Positions 1 to 5,775 of a stretch of DNA of 33,484 bases are shown here, piece after piece. Numbering within the stretch: the first letter of the stretch is position 1; each line of letters starts with the position of its first letter. The stretch covers positions 1-33,484 of the forward strand of contig CAIVCF010000105.1 of NCBI GenBank assembly GCA_903904335.1. The letters are read 5' to 3'. The translations under genes were made by a program, and so were the position numbers. The notes beneath the pieces are model-generated. The model was not told the origin of the DNA, did no database searches, and saw nothing but the letters and a program-made list of their open reading frames with translations. Source of the stretch: an uncultured Chitinophagaceae bacterium. Lineage in GTDB: Bacteria; Bacteroidota; Bacteroidia; Chitinophagales; Chitinophagaceae.

Positions 1-461
1 ATTGTTGCTAATTGTTCTCCATCCTGAATATAATCGCCAATACGATAATTCAATTGTGTGATATATCCGCTACCGGGTGATTTGATATGGATCACACCTT
101 CAAAATGAAGGGAGCTGTCCAATGCATTGATCGTGTTGCCCAGACTTTGTGCTTCTTTTGTTTTGATCACAAATAACTCCTGTCCCTTGTTTACATATTT
201 TCCCAACTGAGCATTCACTATCTGCAAATAGCCATTAGCATTGGCTTTCACAAAACTCTTTAAAAGAAATGCAGAAACAGCATTCAGTTCAACAACATCC
301 GTCATGCTTCCTTTTTCGGGAGAAGTAATCGTTACAGGTGTTCCTGTCGATTCTGTCTTTTCTTCTTTCGGTTCTGCCTCTTTTTTTGCCGGCTCCGATT
401 TACAAGCTGCCAAAATGCAAATAAAAAAAACTGCAGTAATTATTGATTGATTGATTTTCAT
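1..461 (-). CDS. RND-type efflux periplasmic adaptor (membrane fusion protein), lipoprotein, 3' part outside window
   Basis: Translating the minus strand from the ATG at 459-461 gives an open frame of 153 codons that runs off the left edge. The N-terminus has a short hydrophobic stretch ending in a lipobox (LAAC, Cys20), so the protein should be an outer- or inner-membrane-anchored lipoprotein. A Lys/Glu-rich linker follows, then a barrel-sandwich (lipoyl-like) region with the turn motifs VNKGQELFVI and IKSPGSGYITQ, as in HlyD/AcrA/CusB-type adaptors. Such proteins bridge an inner-membrane RND or ABC pump to a TolC channel. It starts 7 nt after the TolC-like gene in the same orientation and is the fourth gene of an operon led by a two-component system. 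The pump itself is expected just left of the window. A metal-efflux (Cus/Czc) role is a guess from the layout. Confidence 0.88.
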   Translation of the reverse strand, partial: MKINQSIITAVFFICILAACKSEPAKKEAEPKEEKTESTGTPVTITSPEKGSMTDVVELNAVSAFLLKSFVKANANGYLQIVNAQLGKYVNKGQELFVIKTKEAQSLGNTINALDSSLHFEGVIHIKSPGSGYITQLNYRIGDYIQDGEQLAT

Positions 462-467
462 GATCGT

Positions 468-1706
468 TTATTTTCTGTTCCAGTAATTGATTTCGTTGAT
501 GATCTGTAATTGATTGATATTATTTTGTGTGACAATATTTTTTGCCATGAGATGATTACCGATTGCCAGGATATAATCCGGCATTCTTACATCGCCCGAT
601 TCTAATAATTTTCTGTTGGCTTCAATCAAGATTTCAGTGTACCTGATCTGATTGTTGGCATCATCAATTATTTTTTGTGTAGAATGCAGTTGCTGAAACA
701 GTTTTGCGATATTTTGTTCATATTGCTTTTTAAAGAAATCGCGGTAGCCTTGTCTGGTTTGTTCTGAGATAGCTAATTTATCCACCTGCATTTTCTTTTG
801 CTTTCCATCATAGATCGGAACCGAAATAGTTACACCGGCACTGACACCAAAATTTTTATAGGGTTGTTCGGCAAAAGAACTGAGGTATCCTCCATCTGCA
901 TATAAATTCACTTTCGGTTTATAGTTGAATTCTATCTGCGCTGCGCTGTTCTTTAGTTTCAGGCTATCTATCACAAACTGCTGATAGAATACAGAGCTTT
1001 CTGCTTCGGGCAAAGCAGCGATCTGTAATTCCGGTTTTTTTAAAAGCACAGCAGATGTGTCTTTCAATCCGCAGAGATAATTTAATGCCGCCACTTCATT
1101 TTCAAATTGGATTTGATACTGGCTGATCAATAATTGCTGTTGTTGAACAGTTACCAGAAAACTTAAATAATCTGTTTGACGATAAATGCCACTCTCGGCC
1201 ATCTTTTTTAAGATCAATTCTTCTTTTTGTAAAACATCCAACATTTCTTTGTTGAATTGATATTGTTGCCCGCTGCCGAATGCGCTGATATATTGGGCGG
1301 TAATTGATTTCTTAAGGTCTTGTTCTGTGATCTTTCCGGTGATAGTGATAGATTCATTCAATAACCTGATCGCTTCATGTTGATTAGCCAGATTTTCTTT
1401 ACTCACTAATTTTTGTGTGGCAACAATTTGTTGTGCAAAATTTACACCATTGGTTATTGCATAATCATAACCCCATCCATTGTAAGATGGTGAAAAGGAA
1501 TTAGTACTTTGCCCGCTTACCTGTGGTTTATACCCGGCAAGAATGCGCATACTATCAATGAGATTGCTGAGTTTCTGATTATTATAATCTTTAAATACAG
1601 GGCTGTTTTGCAATCCTTCATTGATATAATAATCCAATGTTTTTTCCTGTGCAAAAACAGTGAAAGAAAATAAAATTAAAAAAACGAAATTGATACTTTT
1701 TTTCAT
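468..1706 (-). CDS. TolC-family outer-membrane efflux channel
   Basis: This 412-residue protein begins with a signal peptide (hydrophobic stretch at residues 4-18 ending in FAQ). The rest is long, Gln/Leu-rich helical sequence in two repeats, typical of OEP/TolC monomers, which trimerise into an outer-membrane channel and periplasmic tunnel. A beta segment near residues 285-300 (GVSAGVTISVPIYDGKQKK) matches the conserved end-of-repeat region of the family. The length is within the normal range. The ATG lies 14 nt downstream of the kinase stop and the stop is 6 nt before the adaptor gene, so it is the third gene of the response regulator-kinase-TolC-adaptor operon. Substrate cannot be read from the sequence; with a dedicated two-component system, metal or drug export is likely. 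Confidence 0.88.
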   Translation of the reverse strand: MKKSINFVFLILFSFTVFAQEKTLDYYINEGLQNSPVFKDYNNQKLSNLIDSMRILAGYKPQVSGQSTNSFSPSYNGWGYDYAITNGVNFAQQIVATQKLVSKENLANQHEAIRLLNESITITGKITEQDLKKSITAQYISAFGSGQQYQFNKEMLDVLQKEELILKKMAESGIYRQTDYLSFLVTVQQQQLLISQYQIQFENEVAALNYLCGLKDTSAVLLKKPELQIAALPEAESSVFYQQFVIDSLKLKNSAAQIEFNYKPKVNLYADGGYLSSFAEQPYKNFGVSAGVTISVPIYDGKQKKMQVDKLAISEQTRQGYRDFFKKQYEQNIAKLFQQLHSTQKIIDDANNQIRYTEILIEANRKLLESGDVRMPDYILAIGNHLMAKNIVTQNNINQLQIINEINYWNRK

Positions 1707-1720
1707 TGTCGATAGTGCAA

Positions 1721-2980
1721 TTAATTTTTAAATTCTATCCTGAAAATATGTTGCTGATTGTTGAAAGTATATGTGATATTAAATTCTGCAAGGCGACAGA
1801 TCTCTTTGATGATAGCAAGGCCCAATCCCGTTCCTTCACCGGAATCTGATGGCTTATAAAAGCGCTGGAATACTTTTTTTATTTCGAGCGATCCGTTTAT
1901 TGCATTATTGCTAAAACAAACAAATTCGTCAGTCAGTTCAATATTTATTTTGCCCTTTTCCGGTGTATACTTAATACAGTTATTCAATAAATTATTAAAA
2001 AGAATTTCTGCAAGATGATGATGAAATGAAAGTGTGACATTTTTGCAATTCGTTTCAATTTGTAATTGTTTCGACTCGATCAACTCTTCTCTTTCCTGTA
2101 TCTTTTCTATAATTATTTTTTTAAGGTCAACAGACTCATTCAAAACAAATTGTTTGTTCTCTATCTTGGTTAATAATAACAATGATTGGTGGAGTTTTGA
2201 TAATCGCTGTGCCGCGTCTTCAATAGAAAGTATCTGTTGCAAACTCTGTTCTTTTAATTCTGTTTGCTGTAGTAACAAATCAATGCGGGACCGGATAACC
2301 GCAAGCGGTGTCTGCATTTCATGCGATGCATTTTCGGTGAATGATTTCAGTGCGGTATAATCCTCATAAATGCTTTGTGTCATTTTATTCAAACTCACAT
2401 TCAGCAAATTCAATTCATCAATCGTTTCTGAAGATAATTGCAATGGCTGCCTGTTTGAAATATGATACTCTTTAATTTCATCAATCGTTTTATAAAAAGG
2501 TTGCCATAATCTGTTGATGAGATTTCTGTTGATCAAATAATTGAACAATAGAATCAATGCGATCATCCCTATCGTCACCAAAATGATCAATTTCAAAAGG
2601 TCTTCTGTTTCTGCTTCGGATTTATTTACTGTGATCAAATAATTTTGCCCCGCTACCTGAATAGAAAAGAATAGTTGCTTTACCGATTCGTTCTCTTTTT
2701 CTCTTGGATTATAAAAATTGCTATTTTTAAAAAGCGGTCTTGCTATTATTTCTGATGATTTTTCAATTGTGATCCATTGATGTCTCGTATTTTGAATTTC
2801 GGGAAGCGCATTGTGTTGTTCAGCAAAGTGTATGATCTCAAATTGTTCAGAGCGGAGTGTCTCTTTCAATTGTCTTGACAGCACATAATCCAATACAAAA
2901 TAAAAAGCAATACTGCCCAACACAAAAGTGAAAATAGTGGCAGTTATATTAATGCGGTTATATCTTGTAAATAATTTCAT
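1721..2980 (-). CDS. Sensor histidine kinase of an efflux operon
   Basis: This is a 419-residue two-component sensor kinase. It has two membrane segments (about residues 11-33 and 130-150) enclosing a periplasmic sensor region of roughly 95 residues, then a linker, a dimerisation/phospho-acceptor helix with the H-box ENASHEMQTPL (His220), an N-box (NNLLNNCIKYTP) and a G-box (GEGTGLGLAI). It should autophosphorylate on His220 and pass the phosphate to the response regulator encoded just upstream. Its start overlaps the regulator's stop by 4 nt (ATGA at 2977-2980), which implies translational coupling. The periplasmic domain has no metal-binding cluster of Cys, His or Met that I can point to, so the signal is unknown. 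The CusS/ArlS/BasS-like architecture is what is usually found beside RND efflux genes. Confidence 0.93.
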   Translation of the reverse strand: MKLFTRYNRINITATIFTFVLGSIAFYFVLDYVLSRQLKETLRSEQFEIIHFAEQHNALPEIQNTRHQWITIEKSSEIIARPLFKNSNFYNPREKENESVKQLFFSIQVAGQNYLITVNKSEAETEDLLKLIILVTIGMIALILLFNYLINRNLINRLWQPFYKTIDEIKEYHISNRQPLQLSSETIDELNLLNVSLNKMTQSIYEDYTALKSFTENASHEMQTPLAVIRSRIDLLLQQTELKEQSLQQILSIEDAAQRLSKLHQSLLLLTKIENKQFVLNESVDLKKIIIEKIQEREELIESKQLQIETNCKNVTLSFHHHLAEILFNNLLNNCIKYTPEKGKINIELTDEFVCFSNNAINGSLEIKKVFQRFYKPSDSGEGTGLGLAIIKEICRLAEFNITYTFNNQQHIFRIEFKN

Positions 2981-3654
2981 GGTAACTGCATTTTATATCC
3001 AACGCCATAAATGCTTCTTATGCGGTCTTCGCCACCTGCGGCAATAATTTTTTTTCGTAGGTTTTTTATGTGGGCGTAAATAAAATCAAAGTTGGAAGCG
3101 ATATCCATATCATCACCCCATAAATGTTCGGCGATGGCATTCTTTGAGATCACTTTATTTTTATTGATGATCAAGAAAAGCAATAATTGAAATTCTTTTT
3201 GTGTGAGTTCAACATTCTGCTGTTGAATAGAAATTGATTTTCCCAATGTATCCACTTCAATATCTCCTGCGATTATGATAGATTGTCCCTGAAATTGTTT
3301 TCTTCTGATAATGGCGGCAACGCGAACACTCAATTCTGACAGATGGAATGGTTTGGTCAAATAATCATCGGCACCTAATTCAATGCCGTGAATCTTGTCT
3401 TCCAGTGAATCTTTTGCAGAAATAATAATTACGCCGTCTGTTTTATTATTTTGTTTCAGGTATTTTAAAATCTGCAACCCCGAACCGCCAGGCAGCATGA
3501 TGTCGAGAATGATACAATCATAATCGTACAATTCTATTTTCTCAACTGCATTTTTAAAATTAAAAACGGATTCACATAAATATCCGCTGGCAGACAAAAA
3601 TTCTACCATGCTTTGATTCAATGAAAGTTCATCTTCGATGATCAGCAGTTTCAA
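2977..3654 (-). CDS. OmpR/PhoB-family response regulator of an efflux operon
   Basis: A 225-residue regulator. The receiver domain (residues 1-115) has the acidic pair E7-D8, the phospho-acceptor D51 in ILDIMLPGGSG, the T/S switch at IIISAKD and the conserved K101 in LTKPF. The C-terminal winged helix (about 130-225) has the family signature VELTQKEFQLLLFL and ends in the usual VYGVGYKMQLP hairpin. It is the first gene of the operon and is expected to activate the downstream kinase, TolC and adaptor genes once phosphorylated by the kinase. No clear promoter box was found in the 70 bp upstream. All key residues are intact. Confidence 0.95.
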   Translation of the reverse strand: MKLLIIEDELSLNQSMVEFLSASGYLCESVFNFKNAVEKIELYDYDCIILDIMLPGGSGLQILKYLKQNNKTDGVIIISAKDSLEDKIHGIELGADDYLTKPFHLSELSVRVAAIIRRKQFQGQSIIIAGDIEVDTLGKSISIQQQNVELTQKEFQLLLFLIINKNKVISKNAIAEHLWGDDMDIASNFDFIYAHIKNLRKKIIAAGGEDRIRSIYGVGYKMQLP

Positions 3655-3726
3655 AACAAAATATTTATCTACAAATTACCGCATTAATTCTGTAGCAATT
3701 CTGAAATAATTAGGTCGTTTCTGCAA

Positions 3727-3756
3727 ACAAAAAAGCCACTGCGTAAACAGAGGCTT
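3727..3756 (-). terminator. Rho-independent terminator of the small-protein operon
   Basis: Read on the minus strand, AAGCC-t-CTG-tttacg-CAG-t-GGCTT forms an 8-bp stem with one mismatch and a 6-nt loop, followed directly by a T run (TTTTTTG). It lies 58 nt after the stop of the 81-residue gene and before the start of the response-regulator operon. It would end the small-protein transcript and insulate the efflux operon from read-through. Confidence 0.7.
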
Positions 3757-3813
3757 AAAACCAAAACAAACTGTATGAAAAATTATTTTTGATCTATATT
3801 AAAATGATGGTTG

Positions 3814-4059
3814 TTAGTTTTTAGAAAATGGCATTTCTTCACACTGATTTATTTCTTCGCTGTTCAACATCCAGTAAACAACATAATCGTCGTCTGATGG
3901 AAGATGAAAATGTTCAAGACAGATTTTGATCTTGTCCGCTTCAAATTCTTTGGTTATCCTGTTATTGTGATATTCTACCATTCTGTACACAAACCTTCCG
4001 TTTCTTTCAACATGGAAAAGTTTTATTGAAAATGGCATGTTATTATTTTTGTTTTTCAT
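3814..4059 (-). CDS. Uncharacterised 81-residue protein
   Basis: I do not recognise this protein. It has no signal peptide or membrane helix, and is rich in charged and aromatic residues, with an acidic C-terminal half. The pattern of alternating hydrophobic residues (FSIKLFHVE, RFVYRMVEY, DDYVVYWML) suggests a small beta-rich fold. A second in-frame ATG sits at residue 8, so the true start could be seven codons later. It is the last gene of a minus-strand unit that begins with two tandem 30-residue hydrophobic peptides (52-nt gap) and ends in the terminator at 3756-3727. A role linked to those peptides is inferred from position only. Confidence 0.6.
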   Translation of the reverse strand: MKNKNNNMPFSIKLFHVERNGRFVYRMVEYHNNRITKEFEADKIKICLEHFHLPSDDDYVVYWMLNSEEINQCEEMPFSKN

Positions 4060-4111
4060 GATATGGTATTAAAAAATGAACAACTATTCGCTGATAAGGC
4101 ATATAAAAAAC

Positions 4112-4204
4112 TTATGCAGTAATTGCAGAGATCAGCATGATTGTTACAAAAAAGATAGATAATGTGTTAGCGATCGTTTGGTCGATTTTGATTTGATTTT
4201 TCAT
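4112..4204 (-). CDS. Small hydrophobic peptide, 30 residues (copy A)
   Basis: Minus-strand ATG at 4202-4204, 30 codons, TAA at 4112-4114. It is polar for residues 1-12 (starting MKNQIKIDQTIANTL) and then one continuous hydrophobic stretch to the end (about residues 15-30), enough for a single membrane helix, with the N-terminus probably in the cytoplasm. Copy B, 37 nt upstream, is identical at 25 of 30 positions. The five changes are N/T, I/V, L/I, I/V and T/S, while nine other codons differ only synonymously, which is the mark of selection on a translated product. The function is unknown; small type I toxin-like or membrane-stress peptides are possible. Both copies have AAACC directly before the ATG. 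Confidence 0.72.
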   Translation of the reverse strand: MKNQIKIDQTIANTLSIFFVTIMLISAITA

Positions 4205-4241
4205 GGTTTCAGTTTTGTTTTTATGAATTGTGTTTTTGTTT

Positions 4242-4334
4242 TTACGCTGAAATAGCTGATACGATCATGATTGTAACAAAAAATACGGACAATGTGTTGG
4301 CGATTGTTTGATCGATTTTGATTTGAGTTTTCAT
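4242..4334 (-). CDS. Small hydrophobic peptide, 30 residues (copy B)
   Basis: Minus-strand ATG at 4332-4334, 30 codons, TAA at 4242-4244. It is the first gene of the minus-strand small-protein unit and the tandem paralogue of the peptide at 4112-4204: same length, same polar N-terminus with K2, K6, D8 and Q9, and the same C-terminal hydrophobic helix with a shared LS-x-FFVTIM core. Its C-terminus ends exactly on the hydrophobic stretch, so nothing would protrude on the far side of the membrane. It lies back to back with the ECF sigma factor gene (197 bp between starts), so both could share a control region. I do not recognise the family. Confidence 0.72.
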   Translation of the reverse strand: MKTQIKIDQTIANTLSVFFVTIMIVSAISA

Positions 4335-4531
4335 GGTTTTAAGTTTTTGAGTTTTGAATTGTTTGTTTGATAGGGTTGTATTCAATTCTGTGCCAAAACA
4401 TCAATTCATTGTAAATCAAATAGTTGTGTTTTTAAAGATTGTCTGTTTTGTCTAAAATCAGCAATTATTTTCCATTTTTCGGAATCAGAAGCCATTTCTC
4501 TGCTTTATGACTAGTTTAGCACCCACTATTT

Positions 4532-5095
4532 ATGAGCAATCTTTCTTCTTTCAATCCGGAGCACTGGGTTAAAAAATATGCTGATGCATTATATGCGTAT
4601 ACAGTTGTTCGTGTAAACGATTCAGGTTTGGCAGAAGACCTTGTACAGGAAACTTTTTTAAGTGCCTGGAAGGCTCGCGATTCTTATAAAGGCGAAGCCT
4701 CTGAAAAAAATTGGTTATTTACCATCTGTAAGAATAAGATCATCGATCATTACAGGAAAAAATCAAACAATATTGTACGCCCCGCTGAAATAGATAATAC
4801 AGATCATTATTTTAATAATGAAGAACATTGGACAAAAGAAAGCGGTCCTTTAGATTGGGGAATTGATTATACACAGCCCGTAGAAACCAAAGAATTCTAT
4901 TCTATTTTAGAATTATGTAAAAACAAATTGCAGGAATTGCAGCAAGCCGTTTTTGTTATGAAATTCATGGAAGGAGTTGGTTCTGACGAGATCTGTAAGG
5001 TTTTGAATATAACGCCGTCCAACTACTGGGTATTGATACATCGTGCAAAACTGCAGCTGCGCAGCTGTTTGGAGAAAAACTGGATAAACCCTTAG
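4532..5095 (+). CDS. ECF-type sigma-70 family RNA polymerase sigma factor
   Basis: This 187-residue protein has sigma region 2 at about residues 15-80 (SGLAEDLVQETFLSAWKAR and the -10 recognition part WLFTICKNKIIDHYRKK). After an acidic spacer comes region 4 at about 125-178 (LQELQQAVFVMKFMEGVGSDEICKVLNITPSNYWVLIHRAKLQLRSCLE). The size and the missing regions 1 and 3 place it in the extracytoplasmic-function group; it resembles the Bacteroidota subfamily I know as TIGR02943. It would direct RNA polymerase to a small stress regulon. A probable zinc-finger anti-sigma gene follows 6 nt later. The divergent membrane-peptide operon is a plausible target, but I found no matching promoter pair to prove it. 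Confidence 0.92.
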   Translation: MSNLSSFNPEHWVKKYADALYAYTVVRVNDSGLAEDLVQETFLSAWKARDSYKGEASEKNWLFTICKNKIIDHYRKKSNNIVRPAEIDNTDHYFNNEEHWTKESGPLDWGIDYTQPVETKEFYSILELCKNKLQELQQAVFVMKFMEGVGSDEICKVLNITPSNYWVLIHRAKLQLRSCLEKNWINP

Positions 5096-5101
5096 CCTAA
5101 T

Positions 5102-5356
5102 TTGAAAGATCTGATCAACATATCGTGTAAAAAAGCAACTTATCTTCTGTCGAAAAAAGAAGAACATGCACTTTCGTTTTTTGAAAAAATAAAATTGCAG
5201 ATCCATTTGTCTGTTTGTAGTTTCTGTCGTTTGTTTGAACAACAAAGCAAAATGATTTGTACCAACAGCAACCATGCTCATGATCATTATTCCGGCACAC
5301 TTTCTGACGCTTCAAAAGAAAAAATGATTCGGATTTTGAAAGAAAGAATTGATTGA
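5102..5356 (+). CDS. Zinc-finger (zf-HC2-like) anti-sigma factor, cytoplasmic
   Basis: An 84-residue soluble protein that starts 6 nt after the sigma-factor stop. No in-frame ATG exists before residue 51, so a TTG at 5102 is the likely start, with translational coupling to the sigma gene. The first half fits the zinc anti-sigma pattern: a Cys at position 9 followed by KKATYLLSKKEE, then H35-x3-C39-x2-C42 (HLSVCSFC). The second half has a short His-rich stretch (NHAHDHY) and a basic C-terminal helix. There is no membrane segment, so it should sequester the sigma factor in the cytoplasm and release it on oxidation or metal loss. Family assignment rests on the motif and on gene order. Confidence 0.75.
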   Translation: MKDLINISCKKATYLLSKKEEHALSFFEKIKLQIHLSVCSFCRLFEQQSKMICTNSNHAHDHYSGTLSDASKEKMIRILKERID

Positions 5357-5380
5357 ATTTTTCAATGACCTCAAATTTTA

Positions 5381-5412
5381 TTTTGCCGCAAGAATATGCA
5401 GCTCTACCTTTG
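5381..5412 (+). promoter_or_regulatory. Bacteroidota-type promoter for the mgtA transcript
   Basis: TTTTG at 5381-5385 and an exact TAnnTTTG box (TACCTTTG) at 5405-5412 are separated by 19 nt, which fits the known Bacteroidota sigma-A consensus (TTG, 17-23 nt, TAnnTTTG). Transcription would start near 5418, giving a leader of about 357 nt before the mgtA ATG at 5776. The box lies only 49 bp after the anti-sigma stop, so it serves the ATPase gene. Confidence 0.55.
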
Positions 5413-5775
5413 CAGCCGTTCTTACACAGAACCTCTATTGTAAACAAAAACAAACTGTATGGATTCGGGACCGAGTAAATTCAATTTAAACAAAACAACT
5501 TTTTGACCCGACTGTGATTTTTAAGCATTCAGTCGGCAAAAAAATTACCGAACAGCTTAAAAATGCGACCATGAATCGTTTCAATACATTCTCATTTCTT
5601 TCAACTCCTTCTTTTTTTATTGTAACAAAACGCTATCATCTTTTTTCTTCTGCCAAGATAAAGCCTCCGGTCGTCGGTCAGTTATGAAATAAATGGTAAT
5701 CAAAAATTAATCGAATAATGCGATTGTTTTTGATTGGAAAATGAATATTCACTTAAAATTTTCAGGAGGCAGAAT
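5413..5775 (+). promoter_or_regulatory. Long mgtA leader with two short ORFs and a hairpin
   Basis: This gene-free stretch of about 360 bp holds three items. At 5459-5506 is a 15-codon ORF (MDSGPSKFNLNKTTF) ending 1 nt before a perfect 7-bp inverted repeat, CCGACTG (5508-5514) and CAGTCGG (5530-5536), which is followed by an A run, not a T run. At 5571-5687 is a 38-codon ORF ending 88 nt before the ATPase start. A full Shine-Dalgarno AGGAGG at 5764-5769 precedes the ATG. Mg2+ transporter genes in other bacteria carry leaders with a leader peptide or an M-box riboswitch; I do not see the M-box consensus here. Control by the leader is inference. Confidence 0.4.

Noticed and set aside
5115-5453. 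112-codon minus-strand frame opposite the anti-sigma gene
   Set aside because: It is antisense to a gene with a recognisable zinc motif, and its Cys/Phe-rich sequence reflects the other strand.
5641-5700. M-box (Mg2+) riboswitch in the mgtA leader
   Set aside because: I looked for the conserved M-box core and did not find it; only GC-rich words and short pairings are present.
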